A stretch of DNA of 64,000 bases, from NCBI RefSeq assembly GCF_002608075.1, contig NZ_LAHA01000021.1, forward strand, positions 62,001 through 126,000, in the 5' to 3' direction. Positions 38,987-49,301 of the stretch are shown here, piece after piece (within the stretch, counting starts at the first letter, position 1; the number at the start of each line of letters is the position of its first letter). The notes beneath the pieces are model-generated. The model searched no databases, was not told where the DNA came from, and saw only the letters and a program-made list of their open reading frames with translations. Origin of the DNA: Nostoc linckia z4 (GTDB lineage: Bacteria > Cyanobacteriota > Cyanobacteriia > Cyanobacteriales > Nostocaceae). The translations under genes and the position numbers were made by a program.

Positions 38987-39967
38987 ATGGCAACTACTGA
39001 ACGTAAACCGCTACTGTTGGATTTTGAAAAGCCCCTGGCTGAACTTGCAACCCGAATCGATCAAATTCGGCAACTTGCTGAAGAAAATGGCGTCGATGTT
39101 TCTGGTCAAATTCGTCAACTAGAAACACGCGCTATGCAACTGCGTGAGGAAATTTTTAGTAGTTTATCCCCATCCCAGCGATTACAAGTTGCTCGTCATC
39201 CGCGCCGTCCTAGTACTCTCGATTACATTCAGGCAATTAGTGATGAATGGATGGAGTTGCATGGCGATCGCTGTGGTGGTGACGATCCTGCTTTAGTTGG
39301 TGGTGTCGGGCGTCTTAGCGGACAACCCGTGGTGATGTTGGGTCATCAAAAGGGTCGCGATACCAAAGACAATATTGCCCGCAATTTTGGTATGCCTTAT
39401 CCTGGCGGCTATCGCAAAGCATTGCGGTTAATGGAACACGCCAACAAGTTTGGGATGCCGATTTTAACTTTTATCGACACACCAGGGGCTTGGTCTGGGG
39501 TGGAAGCCGAACACCAAGGTCAAGGGGAAGCCATCGCTTACAACTTGCGGGAAATGTTTTGCTTAGATGTGCCAATTATTTGCACAGTCATCGGTGAAGG
39601 TGGTTCCGGTGGGGCACTAGGTATTGGTGTTGGCGATCGCCTACTGATGTTTGAACACTCAGTTTATACCGTCGCCACCCCCGAAGCCTGTGCTGCAATT
39701 TTATGGAAAGATGCAGGCAAGGCTCCCCAAGCCGCTGTCGCTCTCAAAATTATTTCCCACGACCTGAAAAATTTGGGAATTATCGACCAAATATTACCCG
39801 AACCCATCGGTGGTGCCCATTCCGACCCCTTGAAAGCCGCTACCACCCTCAAGCAAGTGCTGTTAGAAAATTTGGAAGAACTCAATCGTTTGACTGCTGT
39901 TGAACGCCGACAACTGCGCTATGAAAAATTCCGCAAAATTGGTGTTTTTACAGAGATTGCCCATTAA
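38987..39967 (+). CDS. accA: Acetyl-CoA carboxylase carboxyltransferase subunit alpha
   Basis: A 326-residue subunit that, with AccD, transfers the carboxyl group from biotin to acetyl-CoA to make malonyl-CoA, the precursor of fatty acids. The N-terminal coil ([20 protein letters not shown]) and the crotonase-fold core ([46 protein letters not shown]) are typical. It follows aar directly, which ties hydrocarbon synthesis to acyl supply. Confidence 0.98.
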   Translation: MATTERKPLLLDFEKPLAELATRIDQIRQLAEENGVDVSGQIRQLETRAMQLREEIFSSLSPSQRLQVARHPRRPSTLDYIQAISDEWMELHGDRCGGDDPALVGGVGRLSGQPVVMLGHQKGRDTKDNIARNFGMPYPGGYRKALRLMEHANKFGMPILTFIDTPGAWSGVEAEHQGQGEAIAYNLREMFCLDVPIICTVIGEGGSGGALGIGVGDRLLMFEHSVYTVATPEACAAILWKDAGKAPQAAVALKIISHDLKNLGIIDQILPEPIGGAHSDPLKAATTLKQVLLENLEELNRLTAVERRQLRYEKFRKIGVFTEIAH

Positions 39968-40327
39968 CGGCAGCGCATTAATGATTAATTAGCCTATTAG
40001 CAGTGCTATAATTGCCTATGGTGCTTCAAGATTTTTAACAATCTAATGAGCCATAGGCATTTGCATGTTTGGCAAACTTACTCAATGATGTTGAGTAGCT
40101 CTTGTATTATTAAGTAATTTGCTTTGAGTCTCAGGGATAAATTCTCAGACGATGATTTGTAGTCCTTACTGAGAAAATCCGCAATACACAACCTATTGCA
40201 CTGCATAATAGCAGTTGCCTTATGACAATCATCGAATTTTTAGATTCCTTTAATCTATCAAAACTCAAAGTTCAGAATAATTGGGTGATATTAGGCTTTG
40301 GGAATCGCCAAAAAATTGGGAGACACC
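39968..40327. other. Spacer with one inverted repeat
   Basis: TGCCTATGG (40013-40021) and CCATAGGCA (40051-40059) form a 9-bp inverted repeat with a 29-base loop. It may be a weak terminator of accA or an operator. Nothing else is recognised. Confidence 0.5.
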
Positions 40328-41053
40328 ATGAGTGCTGAGCAAAAACGACGTGCCTTAATTACTGGCGCAAGTAGTGGAATTGGGAAAGCAACGGCATTAG
40401 CCTTTGCAAAGGCCGGAATAGATGTGGCCTTAGTCAGCCGTTCTGTGGAGAAATTGGAGGCGGTCAAAGAAGCCTTAGAACATACTGGGGTGCAAGCGAA
40501 AGCTTACCCATTGGATTTAGGGCAAATCTCCCAAGTAAAAGAAAAGATTGAAGCGATCGCCCTTGACTTTGGTGATATAAATATTCTGGTAAACAATGCC
40601 GGTATAGGATACACAGGTAGTTTAAGTGAAACTCCTCTTGCAGATTGGCAGCAAGTAATCGATCTAAATCTCACCAGTGTGTTTCAGTGCATTGCGGCGT
40701 TATTGCCATCAATGCGGCATGGCGGCGGAGGCACAATTATCAATGTCGTCTCCATTGCGGCCAAACAAGCATTTCCCGATTGGGGGGCATACAACGTTAG
40801 CAAAGCGGGTTTGTTATCTCTTTCTCAAACCTTGGCAAAAGAAGAACGCACCCACGGCATTCGCGTCACAGCAATTTGTCCTGGGGCAGTCAATACCGAA
40901 ATTTGGGATACACAAACAGTCAAAGCTGATTTAGACCGTTCCAAAATGTTAAACCCAGAAACTATAGCCGAGTTAATTCTCCACACAGTTTTGTTACCAC
41001 AACAAGCAGTTATTGATGAATTAACCATAATGCCAAGTGCAGGCGCACTCTAA
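40328..41053 (+). CDS. Short-chain dehydrogenase/reductase, FabG-like
   Basis: A 241-residue classical SDR. The cofactor loop is TGASSGIGKATA, the structural NNAG motif is ILVNNAGIG, and the catalytic residues are Ser in VSIAAK with Tyr and Lys in YNVSKAG. The ATG at 40328 is preceded by GGGAG. An SDR often follows the ado-aar-accA genes in cyanobacteria, so a role in fatty or aldehyde metabolism is plausible. The substrate is unknown. Its stop codon abuts the end of a MITE-like element. Confidence 0.88.
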   Translation: MSAEQKRRALITGASSGIGKATALAFAKAGIDVALVSRSVEKLEAVKEALEHTGVQAKAYPLDLGQISQVKEKIEAIALDFGDINILVNNAGIGYTGSLSETPLADWQQVIDLNLTSVFQCIAALLPSMRHGGGGTIINVVSIAAKQAFPDWGAYNVSKAGLLSLSQTLAKEERTHGIRVTAICPGAVNTEIWDTQTVKADLDRSKMLNPETIAELILHTVLLPQQAVIDELTIMPSAGAL

Positions 41054-41164
41054 GGGACTTCCAAGTACAAAAATATTTCATTGCTATAGTTCACTGTTGA
41101 CCGTTGACAGTTAACAGTTAACAGTCAATCACCATGTACTGTTGTTTATTTTTGGGAATTCCCT
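41053..41164. mobile_element. MITE-like element, copy 1
   Basis: The ends AGGGACTTCC (41053-41062) and GGAATTCCCT (41155-41164) are inverted with one mismatch. The first 32 bases match 61528-61559 at 31 positions. The interior includes a GTTAACA/GTTGACA heptamer run. The left end overlaps the last base of the SDR stop codon. Confidence 0.65.
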
Positions 41165-41243
41165 AATTTGTCGTTTGTTCTTTGTCTAAAGCAAATGACT
41201 AATGACCAATGACCAATGACCAAACCATATCACACACTCAATC

Positions 41244-41951
41244 ATGACTATCGCTAGTTCCAACGGTTCTAACTACTCTCAATCGCCTTTAATTTCCGAC
41301 TTGGCAGAAGCCATAACTCCAAGACCAGATCGTAACACCCACAATGGCAAACAAGCAGATCTGTTTTCACCCAAAGAAGAACAGATGGAGCAAATGATGG
41401 ACGCCGTGCGGACACTAATATTAGGTGTTGGAGAAGACCCAGAACGCGAAGGACTCCTGAAAACGCCAAAACGAGCAGCCGAGGCAATGCGGTTTTTAAC
41501 CAGCGGCTACAATCAATCCCTCGAAGAACTCGTTAACGGTGCCATCTTTGACGAAGGACATAACGAGATGGTACTAGTGCGAGATATTAACTTCTTTAGT
41601 CTGTGCGAACATCATATGCTGCCATTTATGGGTAGAGCGCACGTTGCTTATATTCCCAATCAAAAAGTTGTGGGACTGAGTAAGCTAGCACGGATAGTGG
41701 AAATGTATTCCCGTCGCTTGCAAGTTCAGGAAAGACTAACCCGCCAAATCGCCGAAGCAATTCAGACCATTCTCGAACCCCAAGGCGTCGCCGTTGTTAT
41801 GGAAGCCACCCATATGTGCATGGTGATGCGAGGAGTCCAAAAACCCGGTTCTTGGACTGTGACTAGTGCAATGGTTGGTGTATTTCAAGAAGAACACAAA
41901 ACCCGCGAAGAACTCTTTAACTTGATTCGCCACCAAGCAACGTTTATTTAG
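41244..41951 (+). CDS. folE: GTP cyclohydrolase I
   Basis: A 235-residue enzyme that converts GTP to dihydroneopterin triphosphate, the first step of folate and pterin synthesis. The zinc and active-site residues are in [22 protein letters not shown] and [14 protein letters not shown]. The first 45 residues are a low-complexity extension that precedes the conserved core. AATGACC repeats lie just upstream (about 41198-41222). pabB/trpE at 47668 could serve the same folate pathway. Confidence 0.96.
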   Translation: MTIASSNGSNYSQSPLISDLAEAITPRPDRNTHNGKQADLFSPKEEQMEQMMDAVRTLILGVGEDPEREGLLKTPKRAAEAMRFLTSGYNQSLEELVNGAIFDEGHNEMVLVRDINFFSLCEHHMLPFMGRAHVAYIPNQKVVGLSKLARIVEMYSRRLQVQERLTRQIAEAIQTILEPQGVAVVMEATHMCMVMRGVQKPGSWTVTSAMVGVFQEEHKTREELFNLIRHQATFI

Positions 41952-42049
41952 GGAATGGGGCATTGGGCATTGGGCACAAGAGGCTCCAGGGGCAAAGGGG
42001 CAGATGGGCAGAGGAGAAAAAAATTGTACAACAACTCTCCCCTGCACCC

Positions 42050-42715
42050 CTACTCCCCATCTCCCCATCTCCCCACCTCCCCATCTCCCCATCTCCCTAA
42101 GCGCTCAAATAAAAGTGCTACCTTAGCTAAATCCTTATCTCCAGGTGCGCGTTCTAGTCCACTAGATAAGTCAATGCCGCTGGGATTTACCTGACTCAAA
42201 GCTTGGATAATATTATCTGTAGTTAGTCCCCCAGCTAAAAACCAAGGGCGATTGGAACTATATTGCTGTAACATTTTCCAATCTAAGGTTTTGCCTGTAC
42301 CACCTAGTTGTTGGGGATGGTAAGCATCGAATAATAAAGTGTCTACGTAATTTGTGTAATTAGCTGTTGTCTGAAGCTGTTCGGGAGTGCGAATTCTGAA
42401 TGCTTTTAGGATTTCGATATTAGACAAAGCTTGGCGTAATTGGTCACAAAATTCTGGCGATTCATCACCATGTAACTGAACTCCAGTTAAGCCAGAATCT
42501 ATAACTATTTGCTTGATTGCGTCAATGCTGGCGTTGGCAAAAACACCAATCTTATCTATATTTTCTGGTAATTGTGCCACTGCTGCTTGAATTTGGGACG
42601 TAGTAACATAGCGAGGCGAACTAGGCACACAAATAAATCCTAGTGCAGTTGCGCCAAGAGAGGCGATCGCTATGGACTGCTCCGGTTGAGTAATACCGCA
42701 AATCTTAACGCGCAT
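42050..42715 (-). CDS. trpF: Phosphoribosylanthranilate isomerase with repeat-derived C-terminus
   Basis: A TIM-barrel enzyme of tryptophan synthesis. It opens [14 protein letters not shown] with the catalytic Cys in KICGIT, and has [19 protein letters not shown] (catalytic Asp) and [11 protein letters not shown]. The proper fold ends near KVALLFERL. The last 15 or so residues, [14 protein letters not shown], come from reading through the CTCCCCAT repeat array. ATG at 42715. It is convergent with folE. Confidence 0.95.
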   Translation of the reverse strand: MRVKICGITQPEQSIAIASLGATALGFICVPSSPRYVTTSQIQAAVAQLPENIDKIGVFANASIDAIKQIVIDSGLTGVQLHGDESPEFCDQLRQALSNIEILKAFRIRTPEQLQTTANYTNYVDTLLFDAYHPQQLGGTGKTLDWKMLQQYSSNRPWFLAGGLTTDNIIQALSQVNPSGIDLSSGLERAPGDKDLAKVALLFERLGRWGDGEVGRWGDGE

Positions 42716-42835
42716 CAAAATTTCACAAATTTCAAATAATCATCAGAAAAGTCTAAACTATCTCAAAAACTTTTGCGCCTGCTAACTTTATAATCTTGTA
42801 GGTCTACATTAACTTTCTATTTAGGAGACAAAAGC

Positions 42836-43090
42836 TTGATTTCGTCTACTTTATTAGCAGCCGCAGCATCTGTTCCTCCAACACCCGTCTGGACTCCCAC
42901 AGTAGGAATCATCATCAGCGTTAGTAGCCTACTAGTTCTTTTGCTCAGTACTAGGATTGAAAAACCCTTAGTAGGCCCCAAGTTACCTATTTTGCCGGTT
43001 AGTATTCCAACATTCATTGGTGCAATGGCTTTTGGTCATGTAATCGGCATTGGCATTGTTTTAGGACTTACTAACATCGGCCGTCTGTAG
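42836..43090 (+). CDS. psaK: Photosystem I reaction centre subunit PsaK
   Basis: An 84-residue protein with two membrane helices (VGIIISVSSLLVLLLSTRIE and FIGAMAFGHVIGIGIVLGL). PsaK sits at the edge of photosystem I and helps bind antenna chlorophyll and, in cyanobacteria, phycobilisome energy. The start is TTG at 42836 with TTAGGAG eight bases upstream; no in-frame ATG would retain the short N-terminal leader. It diverges from trpF. Confidence 0.93.
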   Translation: MISSTLLAAAASVPPTPVWTPTVGIIISVSSLLVLLLSTRIEKPLVGPKLPILPVSIPTFIGAMAFGHVIGIGIVLGLTNIGRL

Positions 43091-43139
43091 GTTTGAAATT
43101 ACACAAGCCTTGCTTGTAACTTTGCATTGACCAAGCTCC

Positions 43140-43445
43140 GTTGTGGTGGGAGTAGTGAGGTGAGGAGATGAGGGAGAGGGGGGAATGAGGAGACAAGGGA
43201 GAGGGGGTAGACAAGGAGAGAAGTCTGAGCGGAGGTTTCCGACCATCAGAACTTCAAAGAGAAAGATTGCTACCTTGTCTTTGTTAAGTTCTGTTCGTCG
43301 TTCGCTCTTGGCGTTTCTTAAAGAAGATAAGCCAACCCTCGCAAGCTTGCTAAAGCTGCGCTATCGCCGGAAGCTTGGGGTGGTGACTTCTCTCCTTGTC
43401 TTTCTTCCCTTGTCTCCCTCATCTTTCCACTACCCACTCCCCACT
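43140..43445. repeat. Repeat-rich spacer after psaK
   Basis: GGGAGA/GACAAGG simple sequence at 43145-43225, an AAGTTCTGTTCG motif at about 43287 shared with 12318, and a GGTGACTTCTCTCCTTGTCT block near 43381 shared with about 49469. The ORF at 43185-43463 is made of these repeats and was not called. Confidence 0.75.
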
Positions 43446-43598
43446 TTTGCTGACAGGCATTAATTGTCTATTCTAGAAATTAGAGCTTTTGATAACTGAG
43501 CATCAACGTGAATAATGCCCAGGAAGATATACTTACCAAAATTTACGAAAAATCGCGGTGTAGGAGCTATTGAAAATATCTAGTTTTAGGACAATGTA

Positions 43599-44795
43599 AT
43601 GCAAACAAATTGGAAAATAGGGTCTTTATTTGGAATTCCTCTGTTTTTAGACCCGCTGTGGTTTGTAATTTTAGGGTTGGCAACTCTGAACTTTGGGGTG
43701 GCTTACCAAGAATTGGGGAATGTCATAGCTTGGAGTGCAGGAATCGTGATGGCACTGCTGCTATTTGCTTCGGTGTTGTTACATGAGTTGGGTCACAGCT
43801 TAGTAGCGCGATCGCAAGGGATTAAAGTTAACTCTATTACTCTGTTTTTGTTTGGTGGCATCGCTGCCATTGAAGAAGAATCTAAAACTCCAGCACAAGC
43901 CTTTCAAGTAGCGATCGCTGGCCCTGCGGTGAGTGTCATACTATTTTTTTTACTACGTTTAGTAGCTACTGTTTTACCTGATACCAGTGCAGCCAGCATG
44001 ATGGTGGGAGATTTGGCAAGAATTAACCTAGTGCTGGCACTATTTAACATGATTCCCGGTTTACCTCTAGATGGAGGACAAGTGTTAAAAGCAGCACTAT
44101 GGCAAATAACAGGTAATCGTTTCCAAGCCGTACACTGGGCTGCAAGAACCGGGCAAATTTTGGGTTACACTGCCATCGCCTTTGGATTTGTTATAGATTT
44201 CTTCACCAGAGAATTAGTACTTGGTTTATGGGTTGCGCTGTTGGGCTGGTTTGCTGTCCGCAACGCTAACAGTTATGACAACGTCACCACATTGCAAGAA
44301 AGCTTATTGAAGGTCGTGGCCGCCGATGCCATGACCCGCGACTATCGAGTAGTTGATGCTGACCAGACATTGCGTTCCTTTGCCGATTTATACCTATTGG
44401 AAACAGCTCCTTTACAAGTTTATTTTGCTGCTTCTGATGGACGTTATCGGGGTTTAGTTTCCATTGACGATTTGCGTTTAATTGAAAGAAGTCAATGGGA
44501 AACCCAAACTGTACACAACATCGCCCGTCCTTTGACAGAAATACCCCATGTTAGCGAGTCTACATCTTTAGTTGAAGTAATTAACAAACTAGAAAATCAG
44601 CAATTACCTTGGATTACCGTCCTTTCTCCCGCTGGTGCGGTAGCTGGAATCATTGACCGGGGAGATATTGTCAGGGCATTAGCACAAAAATTAAATTTGC
44701 GGATTGCAGATGCCGAAATTAAGCGTACCAAACAAGAAGGTACTTATCCGCCTGGGTTGCAACTTGGATTAATTGCAAAATCCACTGAAAATTAA
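43599..44795 (+). CDS. Site-2 protease (M50) with CBS domains
   Basis: A 398-residue intramembrane metalloprotease. The zinc motif HELGH is at residues 62-66 (LLHELGHSLVA), and the second motif NMIPGLPLDGGQVL lies after three or four membrane segments. A pair of CBS domains fills the C-terminal part (from about 240), where adenosine nucleotides usually bind. Such proteases cut membrane-bound regulators such as anti-sigma factors. The substrate here is unknown. It ends at a strong terminator. Confidence 0.92.
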   Translation: MQTNWKIGSLFGIPLFLDPLWFVILGLATLNFGVAYQELGNVIAWSAGIVMALLLFASVLLHELGHSLVARSQGIKVNSITLFLFGGIAAIEEESKTPAQAFQVAIAGPAVSVILFFLLRLVATVLPDTSAASMMVGDLARINLVLALFNMIPGLPLDGGQVLKAALWQITGNRFQAVHWAARTGQILGYTAIAFGFVIDFFTRELVLGLWVALLGWFAVRNANSYDNVTTLQESLLKVVAADAMTRDYRVVDADQTLRSFADLYLLETAPLQVYFAASDGRYRGLVSIDDLRLIERSQWETQTVHNIARPLTEIPHVSESTSLVEVINKLENQQLPWITVLSPAGAVAGIIDRGDIVRALAQKLNLRIADAEIKRTKQEGTYPPGLQLGLIAKSTEN

Positions 44796-44891
44796 GTGTC
44801 ACATCTTCGTCATAGCATTGCAATGGATTTGTCAAAAAGCTGTGTGATATTTGATCTGGTATTTGGTTACAAAATGCTTTTTTTGGGTTCG

Positions 44892-44921
44892 AGGTAGGGT
44901 CACCTACCTTTTTTTATTTTT
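44892..44921 (+). terminator. Rho-independent terminator
   Basis: The stem AGGTAGG/CCTACCT with a GTCA loop is followed by a run of T, about 97 bp after the protease gene. Confidence 0.9.
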
Positions 44922-44927
44922 TAACTA

Positions 44928-45170
44928 GCTAAATAGGGCATGGGGCATGGGGCATGGGGTATAGGGCATGGGAAAAGGGAAAGGGGTAAGGGGAAAAGGG
45001 CAAAGAGTAAATTGATTCCTTTTCCCTTTAACCTTTAACCTTTTCCCCTGCCCAGCTAAATAGGGCATAGGGTATGGGAAAAGGGAAAGGGGTAAGGGGA
45101 AAAGGGGAAAGAGTAAATTGATTCCTTTTCCCTTTAACCTTTTCCCTTTTCCCTTTAACCTTGCCCCTCT
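44928..45170. repeat. Tandem duplication of a repeat-rich unit of about 115 bp
   Basis: Both halves begin AGCTAAATAGGGCAT and share GGGAAAAGGGAAAGGGGTAA and AGAGTAAATTGATTCC blocks. Inverted AAGGGAAA/TTTCCCTT runs within each copy could form hairpins. Confidence 0.85.
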
Positions 45171-45225
45171 AGCTCAATATAATGAAACTATGTGATATAC
45201 TACATTTCTCACTTACCCTGGTTTT

Positions 45226-46587
45226 ATGGGACTGCCAATTGTTGCTATTATCGGACGCCCAAATGTGGGCAAATCTACCCTGGTTAATCGTCTCGCTGGG
45301 GAACAAACGGCGATTGTCCATGATGAACCAGGGGTGACACGCGATCGCACTTACATGGATGCTTACTGGCGCGATCGTGAGTTTTTGGTGGTAGACACCG
45401 GCGGTTTAGTTTTTAATGATGATACGGAATTTTTACCCCTGATTCGCCAACAGGCAATGACAGCACTCAGAGAAGCCAGTGCTGCTATTTTTGTAGTCGA
45501 TGGTCAAACAGGCCCCACATCCGCAGACCAAGAAATCGCTACTTGGTTGCGCCAACAACCCGTACCAGTGCTACTAGCTGTCAATAAATGCGAATCTCCA
45601 GAACAAGGCTTAATCCAAGCGGCTGAATTCTGGGAATTGGGATTGGGAGAACCTTATCCCATCTCAGCCATTCATGGAAGTGGCACTGGAGAGTTACTCG
45701 ATGAGTTAATTAATCACATTCCTGTTGTGGGAGAAATCCCAGAAAATAACGAAATCAAAATTGCAATTGTCGGACGCCCAAACGTCGGTAAATCTAGTTT
45801 ACTCAATGCTTTTGTTGGTGAAGAAAGAGCAATTGTCAGCCCCATTTCCGGTACAACCCGCGATGCCATTGATACTGTTGTGGAACGAAACGGGCAAACC
45901 TATCGCTTGATTGACACCGCCGGCATTCGCAAAAAGAAACAAATAGAATACGGCACAGAATTTTTTAGCATAAACCGTGCTTTTAAAGCAATTCGCCGCG
46001 CTGACGTGGTTTTATTAGTACTAGATGCTGTGGATGGAGTTACAGAGCAAGACCAAAAATTAGCTGGGCGGATTATTGACGAAGGTAGAGCTTGCATCAT
46101 CGTAGTTAATAAGTGGGATGTTGTGGAAAAAGACTCTTACACAATCTACGACTACGAAAAAAGTCTGCAAGCACGGTTACATTTCACTGAATGGGCGGAA
46201 ACAATCTTTGTTAGTGCTTTAACAGGACAACGGATAGAAAAGATTTTAGACATAGCGAACATAGCGGCGGAATCACACAAACGCCGCGTTAGCACATCAG
46301 TGATTAATGAAGTTTTAACAGATGCGGTGAGTTGGCATTCACCACCAGCATCGCGCAGTGGCCGTCAGGGCAAAATTTATTATGGTACACAAGTGAGTAC
46401 CCAACCGCCAACCATCGCCTTATTTGTCAACGACGCCAAACGCTTTAACGACAACTATCGTCGTTACATTGAGCGACAATTCAGGCAACAGCTAGGATTT
46501 AAAGGTAGCCCCATTCGTTTACTCTGGCGGAGTAAAAAAGTTCGTGATGTTGAAAGTGGTAGTGTTAATCGAGCAACACGCGTCTAG
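45226..46587 (+). CDS. der: GTPase Der (EngA), 50S ribosome assembly
   Basis: A 453-residue protein with two GTPase domains in tandem and a C-terminal KH-like domain. The P-loops are [13 protein letters not shown] near residue 10 and [13 protein letters not shown] near 180. G3 motifs are DTGGLVF and DTAGIRKK; G4 motifs are VNKCE and VNKWD. It helps assemble the large ribosomal subunit and is essential in bacteria studied. Length is normal. Confidence 0.97.
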   Translation: MGLPIVAIIGRPNVGKSTLVNRLAGEQTAIVHDEPGVTRDRTYMDAYWRDREFLVVDTGGLVFNDDTEFLPLIRQQAMTALREASAAIFVVDGQTGPTSADQEIATWLRQQPVPVLLAVNKCESPEQGLIQAAEFWELGLGEPYPISAIHGSGTGELLDELINHIPVVGEIPENNEIKIAIVGRPNVGKSSLLNAFVGEERAIVSPISGTTRDAIDTVVERNGQTYRLIDTAGIRKKKQIEYGTEFFSINRAFKAIRRADVVLLVLDAVDGVTEQDQKLAGRIIDEGRACIIVVNKWDVVEKDSYTIYDYEKSLQARLHFTEWAETIFVSALTGQRIEKILDIANIAAESHKRRVSTSVINEVLTDAVSWHSPPASRSGRQGKIYYGTQVSTQPPTIALFVNDAKRFNDNYRRYIERQFRQQLGFKGSPIRLLWRSKKVRDVESGSVNRATRV

Positions 46588-46708
46588 AATTTTGGATTTT
46601 TGATTTTTGATTTTAGATTCGGGCAAATTAGGTTAAAGTCCAAAACATTAGAGAATCACAACCACCGTCATAATCCAAAATCCAAAATCTAAAATCTAAA
46701 ATCAAAAC

Positions 46709-47629
46709 ATGGATTTACTGCGATCGCTACCACTTGGACTTTATTTAGAACAACCCCAAACTTGGTTGCATAAAATCGATCCGCGAGTCAAGTTTGCCTG
46801 GTTGATGAGTTTTTTAACCAGCTATGTCTTAGCCAACAACTTTTGGCGGGTGCTGTTGGTGGTAATGTTGATTATTACGACCTTATTTGCAAAAATTCCC
46901 CGACGAGTATGGCGGCAACAAATGGGTTGGCTGTTGATGCTATCATTTTTCGTTTTAGCGATCGCAGCCATCAGTCCAGATGCAATGGGTATAAATTATC
47001 AGCCACGCCTACCAGCAAATGAACAAATATTAACTCAGCCAGCAAATTCCAATAATGTAGCTCCAGAAGAAACAAGTAATGGGCAAAAATACAGCTACGT
47101 ACTATTTCATAAAGGCCCAGTCAGAGTGACTCGCCGTTCTTTGGATTTGGGAATTAGTCTGAGTTCGATTATATTTACTGTGATTTACAGCACCAATCTG
47201 TATCTACTGACAACCGCACCAGAAGAAATCACATCTGGTATAGAAAGCTTAATGCAACCCCTACGGCGTTTGAAGTTGCCTGTTACAGAAATTACTTTAA
47301 CTTTAACTTTATCTTTGCGCTTTATACCTTTAGTTTTAGAAGAAGTCCAAAACTTATTTCGTTCTGTAATGACAAGGGCAATCAACTGGAAAAAGCTGGG
47401 ATTAAAAGGAGCATTTAAGGTTTGGATGACAGTGGCAGAGAGATTGTTAGATAATCTTCTCCTACGAGCCGAACAAATGGCCAATGCAATGATGGTGCGG
47501 GGTTTTACCAGTCCCAATGAGCATCGAGTCCAGTGGCACGACTTACGATTAAAAGCTCTTGACTGGGTTGCTATTGCAACTTTAATCTTATTCTGGGGAA
47601 TACGGCTAGCTGTAGGAACTAAAGTCTAA
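46709..47629 (+). CDS. CbiQ/EcfT-type transmembrane protein of an ECF transporter
   Basis: A 306-residue membrane protein of the EcfT family. It begins LLRSLPLGLYLEQPQTWLHK IDPRVKF-like (the conserved DPR motif is present), and the C-terminal coupling helices carry RAEQMANAMMVRGF, an Ala-Arg-Gly-type signature. An extra polar loop (about 95-140) interrupts the middle. EcfT joins vitamin-binding S components to ATPases. Neither partner is adjacent, so the substrate is unknown. Confidence 0.85.
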   Translation: MDLLRSLPLGLYLEQPQTWLHKIDPRVKFAWLMSFLTSYVLANNFWRVLLVVMLIITTLFAKIPRRVWRQQMGWLLMLSFFVLAIAAISPDAMGINYQPRLPANEQILTQPANSNNVAPEETSNGQKYSYVLFHKGPVRVTRRSLDLGISLSSIIFTVIYSTNLYLLTTAPEEITSGIESLMQPLRRLKLPVTEITLTLTLSLRFIPLVLEEVQNLFRSVMTRAINWKKLGLKGAFKVWMTVAERLLDNLLLRAEQMANAMMVRGFTSPNEHRVQWHDLRLKALDWVAIATLILFWGIRLAVGTKV

Positions 47630-47667
47630 TTTGCCACCCTTGAAAATAGAAAGCTTCTAATTATAGT

Positions 47668-49296
47668 ATGACCAAGGCTTGGTATTGGCGATCGCTACCC
47701 TTAGAAAAGCGCACAGGTTCCGAAGTTTTTGCTGCCTTGTTTCGCTCCAGCACCACCACAGGAATTGCTACCTTACTGGAAAGTCCTTACCCAACCCCCA
47801 TCGAACATCCCCAACTCAGTCGATATTCTATCTGTGCAGGCGCTCCCCGTGTAATCGATGGTGTTCCCCAAATGTGGACGCCAGCACTAGGGGAAGTTTT
47901 CCCCCTCCTAGAAAAATTGTTGCAGCAAGGTGATGAGGGAGCAGGGGAGATGAATTTTTCCCCTCCCCCTCTTCTGCCCAATGCCCAATGCCCAATACTT
48001 CTCTGCGAGAGGCTGCGCCAACGACTACGCTCAGTACAAGTGCCCAATGCCCCATCCCACCTTCCTTTTAACGGTGGTTGGTTGGGTTGGCTAGGCTACG
48101 ATGTCGCATGGGAAATTGAACAGCTACCGACTAATAAAATTGATCCCCTACCATTTCCCGTAGCTTTTTGGTATGAACCAGATTGTTTTGCAGTTTTAGA
48201 CCACGCCCAACAAATTCTTTGGTTAGCCGCCAGCCATCCCAATGGACTCGATGAGTTACAGAAAAACTTGGACAAAGAGGTAAACGGGCAGGGGGTAGCG
48301 AACAAAGGAGAAAATCCTCCCCCCTGCTCCCTGCTTTCTGCTTTGCCGCCTCTTTTCTTGACATGCCAAGCAGATTATGAAACCTCTGTCAATCAGGCGA
48401 AAAAATATATTCAAGCTGGAGATATTTTTCAGACAAATCTTTCTTTACGGTTTCAAGCATCCACAGCCGCTTCTGGGTGGGAAATTTACCAAGCCTTACA
48501 AAAAATCAATCCTTCACCTTTTGCCAGCTATTGGCAAACGCCTTGGGGAGAAGTAATGAGTTGTTCCCCGGAACGGTTGGTATTGTTGCAAAATCGACAA
48601 GCACAAACCAGACCCATCGCCGGCACGCGATCGCGTGGTATAACTCCAGAACAAGATATGCAACTGGCACAAGATTTACTTAGCAACAGCAAAGAACGTG
48701 CAGAACACATCATGCTTGTGGACTTGGAACGCAACGATTTAGGGCGAGTCTGTGAATGGGGAAGTGTTGTTGTAGACGAATTGCTGACAATTGAGCGATA
48801 TAGCCATGTAATGCACCTCGTGAGCAACATCCAAGGTACTTTAAAAAGCGATCGCACCACCATTGATTTAATTCGCGCTACCTTCCCAGGTGGCACAATT
48901 ACAGGCTGTCCCAAAATCCGCTGCATGGAAATTATCGAAGAACTAGAACCAGTGCGGCGCAGCTTATTCTACGGTTCCTGTGGCTATTTAGATTGGCGTG
49001 GTAATTTAGACTTAAATATCTTAATCCGCACCCTGCTACTAGCACCCATGAATCAAGGTGGCGTGGTCAGGGGAGTACGCGAAGAAATTACTTCCTCATC
49101 TCCCACCCTGCGGGTTGGCGCTAGCGTCTCCCAAAGAGAAGCTAAAGCTACATCTCCCCATCCCCCACTCAACATTGTTTGGGGACAAGTAGGTGCCGGA
49201 ATTGTTGCAGACAGCGATCCTGAAAAAGAATGGTATGAATCTCTGCACAAAGCTCAAGCACAACTAGCAGCACTGAAAATGCTGAATAATCAATAA
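47668..49296 (+). CDS. pabB: Anthranilate/aminodeoxychorismate synthase component I with three repeat-derived inserts
   Basis: A 542-residue chorismate-binding enzyme. The core shows [66 protein letters not shown] and [12 protein letters not shown]. The PIAGT motif favours the PabB group (folate), but TrpE cannot be excluded. Three segments have no counterpart in the family and read like intergenic repeats: residues about 88-130, 202-227 and 470-500. All keep the frame. It probably remains functional because the inserts fall at surface loops. Confidence 0.88.
   Translation: MTKAWYWRSLPLEKRTGSEVFAALFRSSTTTGIATLLESPYPTPIEHPQLSRYSICAGAPRVIDGVPQMWTPALGEVFPLLEKLLQQGDEGAGEMNFSPPPLLPNAQCPILLCERLRQRLRSVQVPNAPSHLPFNGGWLGWLGYDVAWEIEQLPTNKIDPLPFPVAFWYEPDCFAVLDHAQQILWLAASHPNGLDELQKNLDKEVNGQGVANKGENPPPCSLLSALPPLFLTCQADYETSVNQAKKYIQAGDIFQTNLSLRFQASTAASGWEIYQALQKINPSPFASYWQTPWGEVMSCSPERLVLLQNRQAQTRPIAGTRSRGITPEQDMQLAQDLLSNSKERAEHIMLVDLERNDLGRVCEWGSVVVDELLTIERYSHVMHLVSNIQGTLKSDRTTIDLIRATFPGGTITGCPKIRCMEIIEELEPVRRSLFYGSCGYLDWRGNLDLNILIRTLLLAPMNQGGVVRGVREEITSSSPTLRVGASVSQREAKATSPHPPLNIVWGQVGAGIVADSDPEKEWYESLHKAQAQLAALKMLNNQ
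49107..49158 (+). repeat. 52-bp dispersed repeat, copy 3, inside pabB/trpE
   Basis: 51 of 52 bases are identical to the intergenic copy at 9212-9263. It is translated as part of a Ser/Pro/Ala-rich insert ([17 protein letters not shown]) between conserved strands near the C-terminus of the enzyme. Confidence 0.95.
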
Positions 49297-49301
49297 AAAA
49301 T

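Noticed and set aside
43185..43463. 92-codon forward ORF after psaK
   Set aside because: It is composed of simple and dispersed repeats shared with other spacers, with no coding character.
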